A stretch of 55,053 nt of DNA from Paracoccus sp. IB05 (GCF_016405985.1 NZ_JAEFCF010000035.1:1-55053), one strand, 5' to 3'. Counted from the stretch's first letter, positions 23,945-33,018 are shown. Made by a program: numbers and translations. The notes: generated by a model from the sequence alone, not told the origin.

Positions 23945-26335
23945 CTACACCTTCCAGAAATCAGGGCGGTCGCGGTAATCCGCCCCCACGAGTTGCTCGC
24001 CCTTCTCCATTCCGCCAAGGACGGTCACGAGAGGGCCGAGGGCTGAGAGATCGGCATCGATGACAACCGAGCCACGGTCGTCGCGCACCAGCGCGAGGCG
24101 CGAAGCGGTCCCCACACCGAGGAGGACATCCAGTTCCTTCTCGCTGAGACCGAGCATCGCGTAATCGGCTGCGCTGGCGCGGATGTTTGGCAGCAGGATC
24201 TGCGTCGGCACCGCCTCGACGATTGTCTTGCCGGTGCGGGTGCGCTCGAGCTGGCTCGCATACTGGGTCATCATCACAACGACCGCATTCTGTTTGCGGG
24301 CTGTCACCAACCAGTTGCTCAGGCGATCCGCGAAGTACGCATTGTCGAGCGCTTTCCAGGCTTCGTCGATCAGGATGACCGTCGGGCGTCGATCCTCGAT
24401 CACCCGTTCGACCCGGCGGAAAAGATAGGAGAGCACGGCCATCCGCTCGCGCTCGCTCTCGGAATCGAGGATGCCGGTCAGATCGAAACCCGAGACCTCG
24501 CCGCCGAGCGAAAAGCTGTCTTGCGGATTGGCCCCGAAGATCCAGCCGTAGCGGCCAGTCTCGGTCCATTCCTGCATCCGCTCGAAGAGATCGCCGTCAT
24601 CATCGGTCGAGACCAGCAGCGAAGCGAAATCCGACCAGTTGCGTAAGGATGCATGATCGGCACCCGCGTTCTGGCGCACGACCTCCTGCAGGCGGTTGGT
24701 CTGAACCGGGGTCAGCGGCCGGTCGCGGCGCTCAAGCAGCGTCGCCAGCCAATCGGCAAGCCAAGCCTGACCTCGATTGTCGATCTCGGTCTGAAGTGGG
24801 TTCAGCCCGGTGGGTTTGCCCGCGCGTACGGTGGCATAGCTGCCGCCGAGAGCGCGGACCGCCATTTCCATCCCGGCGCGGTAGTCGAAGATGAAGAGCC
24901 GTGCCCCGGCCCGGCGGGCCATGGTCATCAGAAACGCAGCCAGCACCGATTTGCCGGAACCGGGACGTCCGAGGATCAGGGTGTGCCCGCCGGTCGGCTC
25001 TTTCAGAGGCGAGCCCTGTTCATGGAAACTGAACCGGAAACCGCTGCGCTCCGGGGTTGGAAACAGCGTGATCGGCACGCCCCAGGGCAGTTCCTCACCG
25101 GTCTTGCCGAGCGGGGTGCGATGGAAGGTCGCCAGATCTGCGAAGTTGTGGTTGGTGATCGCCGCCTTGCGGCTCCGCGCTCCCGTATTCCCCGGGTGTT
25201 GCGCCATGTAATGCGCGCGCGACCCGAAGCCCTCCGAGATCAGGTTGATACCGGAACTGGCGGAAATGTTACGGATTTCCGCACAGATGTCGTCGAGATG
25301 GGCGCGGGTCCGGGCATAGACCGCCACACTCATATGATGCTCGCCGAAGATCAGCCGCTTTGATTCAAGATCATCCTGCGCCAACTCCAGCTCCTGGGCC
25401 AGACTGACCGCGCCGTCATTGGCTGCCTGCATCAGCCGAAGCTGGCGTTTGATCCGACCGGCCATGATGTTCGAATTGATCGGCACGAAGGAATGGGTGA
25501 CGACCATATCGATGGGCAGGTTCAACTCATCCAGCATCAGGCTGTCGGTCTTGGCGGGGTAGTTCTTCACCGCGAAGATCGTCCCGAACTTCTCGCCCAC
25601 GGCCCCATCGCTCAGGTGAATCTCCGCGCCGCGGAAGGTCACACGGGTATTGGCGATATCTTCGGCCAGGATGCCGAGGCGCGATGCCGGGAAGAGCGGA
25701 TGTTCCTCGCCAGTGTTCAGGCTGCCGAGGAAACCGAGCAACTCGCCACTCTCGGCCGTGAGCAGGCGCGGCTTCAGATCGGAAAAGCTGGAGAGCATGA
25801 ATCCCACCACCTCATCCAGCTTGCGCAGGCGCCGCACGGTGTCGGCGGCCAGTCGCGCGCGGGACGCCGCCGCGATGAAGGGGATCCGGCTGCCCGGATC
25901 GGGGCGCTTCAGGATCGAAAGCGTCAGGGTCTTGTCGCGCAACCCACCCTTTGCAAGCTGCGCCTGCCAGCGCGCATCGACCGCAGCGGCGAACCCCTCG
26001 CCCGGGATCGGCGGAAGCCGCGTGTCCACCGCTTTGGAAACCTTGTGCAGATAGAAGGAAAACTCCGTCCCGACCTGCGCCACCACACCCGCAAGCAGCG
26101 CTCCGATCCGGTCAAGATGGCTGTCATCGGAGGTCGTGCTGTTCACCCCCTCCAGCCGGATGCATTGCATCAGCTCATTGCCCCGGGTACGGATCGTATT
26201 CCCGGCCACCAGGCTGACATAGGGGAGCATATGCGCGAGCCGCTTCTCCTTTACGGCCCAGGTCGGCAGCGCCGAGATTGGATCGGCAAGAAAATCGGCG
26301 CTACCCTCGGCGGCGATCGCTGCATCACGGGGCAT
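23945..26335 (-). CDS. virB4: T4SS ATPase VirB4
   Basis: A 796-aa ATPase of the CagE/TrbE/VirB4 family, powering pilus assembly and transfer. The N-terminal ~400 residues match the VirB4 accessory domain. Walker A is GRPGSGKS (LILGRPGSGKSVLAAFLM, about residue 440). Walker B is TVILIDEAWKAL (about residue 655), followed by TQYASQLERTRTGKTIVE. No N-terminal VirB3 fusion: virB3 is separate and overlaps by 11 nt. Length normal. Confidence 0.94.
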   Translation of the reverse strand: MPRDAAIAAEGSADFLADPISALPTWAVKEKRLAHMLPYVSLVAGNTIRTRGNELMQCIRLEGVNSTTSDDSHLDRIGALLAGVVAQVGTEFSFYLHKVSKAVDTRLPPIPGEGFAAAVDARWQAQLAKGGLRDKTLTLSILKRPDPGSRIPFIAAASRARLAADTVRRLRKLDEVVGFMLSSFSDLKPRLLTAESGELLGFLGSLNTGEEHPLFPASRLGILAEDIANTRVTFRGAEIHLSDGAVGEKFGTIFAVKNYPAKTDSLMLDELNLPIDMVVTHSFVPINSNIMAGRIKRQLRLMQAANDGAVSLAQELELAQDDLESKRLIFGEHHMSVAVYARTRAHLDDICAEIRNISASSGINLISEGFGSRAHYMAQHPGNTGARSRKAAITNHNFADLATFHRTPLGKTGEELPWGVPITLFPTPERSGFRFSFHEQGSPLKEPTGGHTLILGRPGSGKSVLAAFLMTMARRAGARLFIFDYRAGMEMAVRALGGSYATVRAGKPTGLNPLQTEIDNRGQAWLADWLATLLERRDRPLTPVQTNRLQEVVRQNAGADHASLRNWSDFASLLVSTDDDGDLFERMQEWTETGRYGWIFGANPQDSFSLGGEVSGFDLTGILDSESERERMAVLSYLFRRVERVIEDRRPTVILIDEAWKALDNAYFADRLSNWLVTARKQNAVVVMMTQYASQLERTRTGKTIVEAVPTQILLPNIRASAADYAMLGLSEKELDVLLGVGTASRLALVRDDRGSVVIDADLSALGPLVTVLGGMEKGEQLVGADYRDRPDFWKV

Positions 26336-26603
26336 AGCTGTCTCCCCCGTGATGCTTGCGGTTCCGCGTCGACGGGGTTTCCTGAAGCGTGATCACCAGC
26401 ACGTCGAGGAAGTTCGGATCCCAATCCGCCGCCTTCCACAGAAGCGGCCAGGCAATCCCGGCCGCCACGACGATGATCCAGCTCTGGACCCAGAGGAACA
26501 GCATCGACGAGCCAAAGAGCCAGACCATGGCGTACATGATCGGCAGCCCCATCAGCTTGGGGGGCCGCAAGAGGCCGATGAAGACGCGCGACTGTTCCGC
26601 CAT
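26325..26603 (-). CDS. virB3: T4SS protein VirB3
   Basis: A 92-aa inner-membrane protein with paired hydrophobic segments at about residues 20-58 (MYAMVWLFGSSMLFLWVQSW, then IIVVAAGIAWPLLW). The typical C-terminal stretch DPNFLDVLVI follows. VirB3 works with VirB4 at the base of the channel. Position between virB2 and virB4 supports the call. Confidence 0.88.
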   Translation of the reverse strand: MAEQSRVFIGLLRPPKLMGLPIMYAMVWLFGSSMLFLWVQSWIIVVAAGIAWPLLWKAADWDPNFLDVLVITLQETPSTRNRKHHGGDSYAP

Positions 26604-26615
26604 GACCCTCAGACC

Positions 26616-26903
26616 TCAGGTGGTCCAGATCGCGGCAACGATGGTTGGCGCGGCGGCAATGCCGGCGATCGCCACCAGCACCCAGAGCGCCTGGCGGAAG
26701 TCGAGGATGCCGAAGAGCCAGGACAGGAAGACCCCGATCAGTGCCAGCGTGCCGATCACGATGCCCAAGGGGCCGGTGATCGCATCAACGATGCCTTGCA
26801 GCAGTGTCTGCACCGGCGAGAGGTCGATGCTCTGAGCCAGCGCAGGGCCTGCCAGCACCACAAAGGCCATTGTCATGACCGCCGTGACGGAAGGGGATTT
26901 CAT
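26616..26903 (-). CDS. virB2: T4SS major pilin VirB2
   Basis: A 95-aa pilin precursor with a long signal peptide (cleavage near GPALAQS, residue ~24) and two hydrophobic helices in the mature ~70 residues (LLQGIVDAITGPLGIVIGTLALIG, and LWVLVAIAGIAAAPTIVAAIW). This is the VirB2/TrbC plan. ATG 26903 overlaps the upstream transglycosylase stop (ATGA). Confidence 0.88.
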   Translation of the reverse strand: MKSPSVTAVMTMAFVVLAGPALAQSIDLSPVQTLLQGIVDAITGPLGIVIGTLALIGVFLSWLFGILDFRQALWVLVAIAGIAAAPTIVAAIWTT

Positions 26904-27550
26904 CAACTCGTTCCTTTCAGCCGCGCATAAACGGCCTGCACACGGGCCACATGGCCCTGGGTCTCAACATAAGGGGGGATGCCGCCGTGGCGGCTGACGG
27001 CCTCGGGTCCGGCGTTGTAGGCGGCCAGGGCCAGTTCCGGCGTGCCGAAAGTCTCGAGCATCAGGAGAAGATAGCGGGCCGATCCGTCGAGGTTTTGCCG
27101 CCAGTCGTTCGGATCGACCCCGAGGAAGCTGGCGGTATCGGGCATCAGCTGGCCAAGGCCGATCGCGCCGGCATGGCTAAGGGCCGCCGGGTTATACGCG
27201 CTCTCGACCTCAATATTGGCGCGGTAGAAGAGTGCCCAGTCGGTGACAGACAGCCCTGCCCGCCTCAGTGCGGCATGGCCACCATAGCGCAACGCGGTGT
27301 CTTCTATGCCTTGGAGGATCTCGGGGCTGGCAGAAGCAGACCGCGGCGTGGCGACACTGGCACCAGTGCCGCCATCATCCCGGGGTGTCGTGAAGAGGAA
27401 AAGTCGCTCCGGCGTCTCGTCGCCAAACTGGCGCATGAAGCCAGTATCGGATGACACCGAGGCCAGTTGGCCGTCCAGCGCCACCCGGAACACAAAGCCC
27501 TCTGCGCTCGCATCGCCCGGATTGAACCCGGCAAGGATAGCGAGGGCCAG
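26903..27550 (-). CDS. virB1: Lytic transglycosylase (VirB1-like), start codon uncertain
   Basis: A secreted lytic transglycosylase. The catalytic segment NIEVESAYNPAALS is followed by GAIGLGQLMPDTA and LALAAYNAGPEAV. It opens a path in peptidoglycan for the T4SS. The protein-like sequence begins around LPLALAILAG, a signal-peptide core with cleavage near ASAEG. No ATG, GTG or TTG fits there: CTG at 27550 is the only candidate, and the next TTG (27670) lies deep inside the upstream gene. Either an uncommon start is used, translation is coupled to the upstream stop at 27567, or a small frameshift exists. This is the first of two transglycosylases in the operon. Confidence 0.75.
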   Translation of the reverse strand: MALAILAGFNPGDASAEGFVFRVALDGQLASVSSDTGFMRQFGDETPERLFLFTTPRDDGGTGASVATPRSASASPEILQGIEDTALRYGGHAALRRAGLSVTDWALFYRANIEVESAYNPAALSHAGAIGLGQLMPDTASFLGVDPNDWRQNLDGSARYLLLMLETFGTPELALAAYNAGPEAVSRHGGIPPYVETQGHVARVQAVYARLKGTS

Positions 27551-27566
27551 AGGGAGGGAGGACGCT

Positions 27567-27896
27567 TCAGTCCTGCTGCGCGGGCTCTGGCAGTTGGTGG
27601 AGAGAGCGTCCCCCCTCGTCGAGCGGAATATGCGCCGTACGCATTCCGATATCCGAGAGGAAGCTGACAAGCCCTGCAACGGTCTTGAACTCGCGGGCCT
27701 TGATGTAATTGCGGCTGGTGACGACGATCTTTTCATCGCCGCCCACAGGCCCGATTGCCCGCACATACCAAGAGCCGTACCAGGCATTGAGGCGCTTCTC
27801 GGCCGCGGTCCGACAGACCACTTCGGCCGAATAGCCCTGTGCCAGCAGCTGTCGCAATCCGTCTTCTGTAACCACATTCGGGGCGTCTTCTAGCAT
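27567..27896 (-). CDS. Unknown first gene of the virB operon
   Basis: A 109-aa soluble protein starting at ATG 27896 with GGGGAG four bases upstream. I do not recognise it. It has a basic, mixed alpha/beta centre (YGSWYVRAIGPVGGDEKIVVTSRNYIKAREFKTVAGLVSFL) and a Glu/Pro-rich end. There is no signal peptide, so it stays in the cytoplasm. Being first after the shared motif S3 and directly before virB1, it may regulate or assist the transfer operon; that is inference. Confidence 0.6.
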   Translation of the reverse strand: MLEDAPNVVTEDGLRQLLAQGYSAEVVCRTAAEKRLNAWYGSWYVRAIGPVGGDEKIVVTSRNYIKAREFKTVAGLVSFLSDIGMRTAHIPLDEGGRSLHQLPEPAQQD

Positions 27897-27957
27897 GGTC
27901 TCCCCGCGGCTCCTCTCCATTGAATGGGTCAGGCCATGGGGAATCAAATCACCACAG

Positions 27958-27986
27958 CCGTATCATTACACTATTATTGATAGCAA
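27958..27986 (-). promoter_or_regulatory. Shared transfer-gene motif (site S3) before the virB operon
   Basis: On the minus strand, CAATAATAGTGTAATG (plus 27964-27979) lies ~65 bp upstream of the first virB-operon gene. It matches S1, S2 and S4. It sits inside an inverted repeat, ATCATT...AATGAT (plus 27962-27967 and 27985-27990). Confidence 0.5.
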
Positions 27987-28083
27987 TGATTATTTGATGC
28001 CTTGACGGCAGATCATCGCTCCATAAGGGTGGATAGCCCAAGACCGTGACAAATCAAAGCAATGACGGGGCATCGTCCGAAAC

Positions 28084-28359
28084 ATGGTGAAGGTGCGCCT
28101 GCTACCCTGCGTTGTCGCGATCATGGTGAGTTGCTCCACCGCCTCGGCGTCATGCAATCCTCCCGAACGGCCATGGTTGCCGAGTGATCCTGCCGATGTA
28201 CGCGCCTATGCCGATCTGATCCGGGAGGACTTCGAGGGCTACATCTCCGCAGTGCAGGAGTATTTCCGCTGCCTCGATGCGGAGCGTGCCCGGGCCTTCT
28301 CTGAGGCACAGGAGGTCAGTCAGGATTACGGGCGCTTCCAGAGCGTGATCGGCCACTGA
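28084..28359 (+). CDS. Small exported protein
   Basis: A 91-aa protein with a signal peptide (MVKVRLLPCVVAIMVSCSTASAS, cleavage near residue 23). It has three or four cysteines and a helical mature part (DVRAYADLIREDFEGYISAVQEYF). It is transcribed divergently from the virB operon and followed by another exported protein. Family not recognised. The periplasmic location suggests a transfer accessory, such as a surface or entry-exclusion factor; this is inference. Confidence 0.6.
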   Translation: MVKVRLLPCVVAIMVSCSTASASCNPPERPWLPSDPADVRAYADLIREDFEGYISAVQEYFRCLDAERARAFSEAQEVSQDYGRFQSVIGH

Positions 28360-28393
28360 GGTGAAAATCGGACGCGCCAACCACATGACAAGC

Positions 28394-28430
28394 AATGCAA
28401 GAATGTTGCATTCAATAATGGTGTATCGTA
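28394..28430 (+). promoter_or_regulatory. Shared transfer-gene motif (site S2) with inverted repeat
   Basis: A perfect inverted repeat, AATGCAA (28394-28400) and TTGCATT (28406-28412), runs into CAATAATGGTGTATCG (28413-28428). This is the best match to the common motif. It lies ~32 bp before the gene at 28462, which suits an operator or promoter. Confidence 0.5.
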
Positions 28431-28461
28431 GCGATAAGGGGTAACTGAGCGAGTCGCCTCC

Positions 28462-29130
28462 ATGTACCCTGCCCTTCGAACCACCGTTTTGACAGCCTCT
28501 CTGGTCCTGACCGCCGCAGTCTCGAGCCCTGCTCCAGTTCAGGCACAGACCTACCAGATCGACTGCGCCATCCTTCTGTGCCTCGCCGGCGGCTGGCCAG
28601 CCTCTGTCCCCTGCGCACGGGCCCGCGCCGAGTTCATTCGCCGCATCACGCCCTGGCCGGTAGAGCCGCCCCTGCAGATCTGGCGCTGCCCTATGGGCGC
28701 ATCCTTCGGTGGCGGTGTGCCGCTCAGCCCGATGGAGCGCCTCTATGAAATTGCGTTCCGCGAGCCGCACGAAAGTACCCGGCCCATCCCTATCGAAGTG
28801 CCTGGGCTGATCCTCGCGCAGGCCGAGGGGCTGGCCGACGTCGACATCTCCGGGGATGCTTTTGATTTCGTACGCAGCATCCGGGTCTACCACATCCAGT
28901 TCAGCCAGCATCAGAACCGCGATGGCGACTGCATCCGCAGCGATTCCACCCGGCTCGGCTCCTATGGCACGCAAGGCGACTATGGCTGGGCCAGATCCTC
29001 GGTTGCCGCTGTCCCGGAAGCTTCCGACCTCGCGGTGCCCGAGCATTGCCGCAGCTATTCCTGGCGCTCAGTCTTCGTGGACTGGCTTGACCATGCCGGA
29101 AACTATGGATCGGAAGAGGTCCGCTATTGA
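28462..29130 (+). CDS. Exported cysteine-containing protein
   Basis: A 222-aa protein with a signal peptide (cleavage near PAPVQAQT, residue ~29). The mature part has paired cysteines (IDCAILLCLAGG, VPCARA, IWRCPMG, GDCIRSDS, PEHCRSYSW), suggesting a disulfide-bonded periplasmic or surface fold. I recognise no named family, but such proteins accompany virB clusters in Rhodobacterales. It ends just before a strong terminator and is preceded by motif S2, so it forms its own transcription unit. Confidence 0.65.
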   Translation: MYPALRTTVLTASLVLTAAVSSPAPVQAQTYQIDCAILLCLAGGWPASVPCARARAEFIRRITPWPVEPPLQIWRCPMGASFGGGVPLSPMERLYEIAFREPHESTRPIPIEVPGLILAQAEGLADVDISGDAFDFVRSIRVYHIQFSQHQNRDGDCIRSDSTRLGSYGTQGDYGWARSSVAAVPEASDLAVPEHCRSYSWRSVFVDWLDHAGNYGSEEVRY

Positions 29131-29133
29131 AAA

Positions 29134-29161
29134 GCCGCCGGAGCCTTGCGGCTCCGGCGGC
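29134..29161 (+). terminator. Strong hairpin terminator
   Basis: A perfect 12-bp stem, GCCGCCGGAGCC (29134-29145) and GGCTCCGGCGGC (29150-29161), with a 4-nt loop, four bases after the stop of the exported protein gene. The T tract after it is short and mixed (TCTCTGTGT). Confidence 0.8.
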
Positions 29162-29286
29162 TCTCTGTGTCGGGGACGTTCGATCCCCTTTTTGAAGACG
29201 ACGCCAGACCAAAGGTCCAACACCAAAACCTCAAAGAACACTCACCTAGCCAGAGTATTCTAGTCCATCCTTTGAGGTTGCGCAAC

Positions 29287-29302
29287 CAATAATGTTATAT
29301 TG
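29287..29302 (+). promoter_or_regulatory. Shared transfer-gene motif (site S4)
   Basis: CAATAATGTTATATTG, followed directly by a second TTGCATGC-like half. It lies ~57 bp before the helix-turn-helix protein gene at 29359, and could allow autoregulation. Confidence 0.45.
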
Positions 29303-29358
29303 CATGCTATGGTGATGTATTGCTGTGATCCTGGCGCGTCGTATCGGAGACGACGATC

Positions 29359-30195
29359 ATGGAACTCACCACTGGCGCCATCCTTCGCCGCATCACCCAC
29401 ACAAACCTCTCCTGCGCCGCACACAAGCTTGCGACACTGATCCTCGACGGCATCGCCTGGAAGGAAGGCTACAACGGCCTGCCCCATGGAACCGCCGCCT
29501 TTACTCTGAGCGATCTCGCCGAACGGATGGAGGTCTCGCGCCAGTATCTGCACAACCTGCTGACGGAGCTGGCGGCTTCCGGACTGCGGCTTCTGCGCCA
29601 TCGCGGCAAGGGCAGGTCCGCGCCCTGGCTCTTCCGGTTCGGCTGCTGCGATCAGCCGGATGCTGAGGATGACGTGTCAACCACAGCTGACATCTCGCCT
29701 TATATAAGGGATTCAAACAAAAATATATTTCATGGAACAATCATGGTGGATCGTGAAAAGCCTGAAACGGCAGCGCGCTGGCTGGCGCTGATCGGGAAGG
29801 CCAAGACCGCCCTGCCCTGCCACAAGGCGGACAGCCGGCACATCTGGGATCGCTTCCGGGAGTTTAACCGGCGGCGTGGGCACGAGGCGGTGCCGGCGGG
29901 ATATCTGCTCGGGTTCATGCGGAAGTGGCGAGGCAGCGGTGGTGAATTTCGACCGAGTCCGCCTCCACAGGCTGCCAAGTCGATTTCGGCCAAGGCAAGC
30001 CAGCTGCAGCGTCTGATGGCGCCCGCCCCGTTTATCAACCGATATTTCCACGAGGCAGACTTGAAGCGCGCCATCGGCAACGATCGCTATGAGCAGCAGG
30101 TGGTTAGCCTGTCTGCCAGGTTTGGATGTTCGAGGTTCCAAGCACAGTTGGCGGTGCACGGCATGGCCGTCTCAGCAGGCACAATTCAGCGATGA
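29359..30195 (+). CDS. Helix-turn-helix protein, possible transfer regulator
   Basis: A 278-aa soluble protein. The N-terminal ~100 residues form a winged-helix-like domain, with a likely recognition helix in FTLSDLAERMEVSRQYLHNLLTEL followed by LRLLRHRGKGRSAPWLFRF. The C-terminal half has basic helices (ADSRHIWDRFREFNRRRG) and no enzyme motif. It sits alone on the plus strand beside the virB cluster, behind motif S4, which makes it a candidate reader of the shared S1-S4 motif. A replication-initiator-like role is less likely but cannot be ruled out by eye. Confidence 0.6.
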   Translation: MELTTGAILRRITHTNLSCAAHKLATLILDGIAWKEGYNGLPHGTAAFTLSDLAERMEVSRQYLHNLLTELAASGLRLLRHRGKGRSAPWLFRFGCCDQPDAEDDVSTTADISPYIRDSNKNIFHGTIMVDREKPETAARWLALIGKAKTALPCHKADSRHIWDRFREFNRRRGHEAVPAGYLLGFMRKWRGSGGEFRPSPPPQAAKSISAKASQLQRLMAPAPFINRYFHEADLKRAIGNDRYEQQVVSLSARFGCSRFQAQLAVHGMAVSAGTIQR

Positions 30196-30308
30196 CAGTC
30201 CATCGCCGAGTCAACATACCATACGAGGTACTGTTTGAACCTGAATCCACAGGCGACTAACCAACTACAATGATTTGCGTAGAAGTGAGGCAGCGCCATA
30301 GGCATTGC

Positions 30309-31025
30309 CTATTCTCTGAGCGAGACAGATTGGTTTCCGGCACTATCCGCGCGCAGGTCAAGATCAGACGCAGATGAGAGAACGAAGCCAAGATTGTCGC
30401 CAAGGCCAAAGGGAAAAATCACCGGTTGGGCCTCTAGCGTTCCGAGTCCAACAGGACGAGCTACGGCTTCCAAAACGGCAGTTGTCATCCAACGCACGAG
30501 GTCCGATCCTTCCAACGCACAGGGTTTCTTCCGGGTTAGCGTCTTGCCGTTGTCACTTCGATCAAGCAGCGCCCAGTCTATCTGAGACTGAAGGACCATA
30601 TTGGTCATCCGTCTGGTCCCCTCACGTTCGCCATAGATTTCTGCCATCCGACGATGCACTTCAGCGGTCGTGCAGTCGCCTTGAAGCGAGGTCAATCTGC
30701 CAACGATCTCGGCCACTTTGGCGAAGAAGGGATACGTCACGATAGCCATGCCCCATGTCAGGGCCGCCGGCGAGGAAGAGGGTGCCGATTGGAACAGTTC
30801 CACGCCGCGTTGAGCAAAAGGCTCCAGATCCTTTCGCGGCTCCAACCAAAGGCGGTTCAGTACGGTTCTGGTCTTCTTCCTAGCCGCAGGCCCTGAATGG
30901 GCTTCGTCCAACAGAGCATCAAGCTCGCTGATGTCAGCGAGACCGGCCCTGACTTCCAGCGCTTTTTTCGCCCACTCGAGGCGGATGAAGCGGTCAAATC
31001 CTATCTGAGGTGCTGTCGCTCGCAT
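30309..31025 (-). CDS. brxA: BREX protein BrxA (DUF1819)-like
   Basis: A 238-aa helical protein at the end of the BREX operon, where type 3 systems carry BrxA. The pattern of short helical repeats (LADISELDALLDEAHSGPAARKKTRTVLNRL, then HRRMAEIYGEREGTRRM, then QIDWALL) fits the BrxA fold, which binds DNA. ATG 31025 overlaps pglZ by 32 nt. The exact family match is by layout and length more than by a sharp motif. Confidence 0.72.
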   Translation of the reverse strand: MRATAPQIGFDRFIRLEWAKKALEVRAGLADISELDALLDEAHSGPAARKKTRTVLNRLWLEPRKDLEPFAQRGVELFQSAPSSSPAALTWGMAIVTYPFFAKVAEIVGRLTSLQGDCTTAEVHRRMAEIYGEREGTRRMTNMVLQSQIDWALLDRSDNGKTLTRKKPCALEGSDLVRWMTTAVLEAVARPVGLGTLEAQPVIFPFGLGDNLGFVLSSASDLDLRADSAGNQSVSLRE

Positions 31026-33018
31026 GTTCTTCTTTCTTCATTCTTATCTTCACAAACGGCACAACCAGTTCCTCTAACGCCATTCCTCCGTGAGCAACGA
31101 TCTTGTTCCCTCGTGGCACAAACGCGCCGCGTTCATTAGCGTAAACTGGCAAGAAGTCGGACGGAAGCCCTGGACCGCTAAACTGAAATGCATCGATATC
31201 GGGCGGAACGGATGCAGCAAGGTCCGCGCTGCGATAGGCTCTGACGCGCTCACCCTTCATCTCGGAGACAACGCCCTGGCTGAGCCGTCCAATGCCGTCG
31301 GCATCAACATTGCCATGGTCCGCAGTCAGGTAGATATGATAGCCGTGCTGAGCAAGCATGAGAAACAGCTTTTCAATGAAGCCGGTATCGCACCACTCGC
31401 GAATTTGGCCGGCAATCCCGCGTTTCCCAAGCATTGCTCCGTGGACTATTTCATCGACCATATCAACGACAAGGCCCGCAACTTTGGTCGTCGGCTTTGA
31501 AAGTACGTCCTCGAGTAGAGCCAACTGGTCGGAACGTTTGAGCCCCTTCTGGAAAACGACCTCTGGCTTTCGGAGGCCGTTTTCCTGCCAGAACTTCGTC
31601 CAGAGAGACGGCTCTTGTGCCGTCGAATCCATTGAGCCTTGAAACTCCCGCGGCTTGAGGCCCGAAAAGAGCGCCTGGCGAGAGATTGACGTGAGCGTCG
31701 GCAGCCACGCAAAGCAGCCGCCCTCGTCGGCGGAAAAGTCGGGAAGCTTGGTCGACAGGTGGTCCCTGATCTGGGCCCACTGGTCCAATGCCAAACCATC
31801 AAAGACAAGAAGAGCAATTCGATCTTCGCCAAAGCCCCTGCGCATCGCGAGATAGCGCGGCACGTGATGTACCATCACCGGCGCTTTTGCGACGGGTAGG
31901 GACGGCAAGTCGGCAAAATGCTGAAGCACCCAATCCTTGAGGCGGGCATCGGCCTCTCTTTGCAAACTCTGGAGCTGCCCCTGCAGGTTATCTGCGTCCG
32001 CCGCTTTCAGTTCGTTGAAGCGGTAAATGAGTTCTCCAAGGCGGCGCGCCGCCTCTACCCAATCTCGATGTGACGCCCCCTCCGAGGGTAGACTCGCTGC
32101 GTTCCTTTTCGCTCCCTCCGACACCAAATGCGTAAGTGCCTGAGGGTCATCTATCAGACCAACCTGTATCCAATCGGGAAGGTGCTCAGGACGGACACTT
32201 GCCTCAATAGGCTGAAGGGCTCCCTCGAGGAACATGGTATCTATGATCACCCTTACGTCGGGGTGATCAAAGGGCACGTCATATGCATGGCCTTCGACCG
32301 GCTCCTGATCCCTGCCGCGGGCATCAGGTTCAACGCCATATTTTGCGACGAAACGCGCCCAAGATTCATGTATTGCGCGGAGCATAAAGGGTTTTGAGGC
32401 GAGCAGTTCACTAATCGGAAGACTTCCAAGAGATGTGTCCCGAAGAACGGTTGCGACATGGTCTGCAAATAGGCTGGGAAGGCCAGCCCCGCGGTAGTGA
32501 AGCCGCAGAGCTTCTCGCCAAAAATCCTCCGGTCGATTCAGCAGATAAGGGCTAAGCCTGAAGATGTGCGTGAGGACAAAATTCTTGGTCTCAGCCTCAC
32601 CGAGCAGCTGCGTCACATGCTTCTGGTAGGCTTGGAACAGCCCTTCATGGTGTTCAGCATCAAGCTTGCGGACGACACCATAATTCAGATTAGGGAAAAG
32701 ATCAGCCAAGCTCAGGCTGACTTGTCGTGCTGCCCTGATGTAGTCCCAAGGGATGGAATTGATGTCCGCGCCCCGCCACTGCAGGATGAGCGCCTTCGCG
32801 GTACCCTTCTGACCCACATCCCATGCGGATCGATAACGCTCTTCATACTCGGTTCTAAACGAAACAGAATCTTCGAACGGGAGAACCTCAAAATCGCGTT
32901 CGCGGAGCCCGAGCAGAATGGTCTCATCCAAGAGCAGGCCATCCGGATCCAAGGCGATCCAGAAGCGAGACAGATCTGCGGGAAACTCCCGCAGGATACG
33001 ATCGGCCCAAATACTCAT
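30994..33018 (-). CDS. pglZ: BREX phosphatase-like protein PglZ
   Basis: A 674-aa PglZ-domain protein. The alkaline-phosphatase-like domain starts near residue 400 with IALLVFDGLALDQW (metal-site Asp at 407) and includes YLTADHGNVDADG near ~570. The N-terminal ~400 residues are the helical PglZ extension. PglZ is required for BREX defence and contacts the methylase and BrxC. ATG 33018 overlaps the helicase stop (ATGA). Full length for type 3. Confidence 0.9.
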   Translation of the reverse strand: MSIWADRILREFPADLSRFWIALDPDGLLLDETILLGLRERDFEVLPFEDSVSFRTEYEERYRSAWDVGQKGTAKALILQWRGADINSIPWDYIRAARQVSLSLADLFPNLNYGVVRKLDAEHHEGLFQAYQKHVTQLLGEAETKNFVLTHIFRLSPYLLNRPEDFWREALRLHYRGAGLPSLFADHVATVLRDTSLGSLPISELLASKPFMLRAIHESWARFVAKYGVEPDARGRDQEPVEGHAYDVPFDHPDVRVIIDTMFLEGALQPIEASVRPEHLPDWIQVGLIDDPQALTHLVSEGAKRNAASLPSEGASHRDWVEAARRLGELIYRFNELKAADADNLQGQLQSLQREADARLKDWVLQHFADLPSLPVAKAPVMVHHVPRYLAMRRGFGEDRIALLVFDGLALDQWAQIRDHLSTKLPDFSADEGGCFAWLPTLTSISRQALFSGLKPREFQGSMDSTAQEPSLWTKFWQENGLRKPEVVFQKGLKRSDQLALLEDVLSKPTTKVAGLVVDMVDEIVHGAMLGKRGIAGQIREWCDTGFIEKLFLMLAQHGYHIYLTADHGNVDADGIGRLSQGVVSEMKGERVRAYRSADLAASVPPDIDAFQFSGPGLPSDFLPVYANERGAFVPRGNKIVAHGGMALEELVVPFVKIRMKKEEHASDSTSDRI

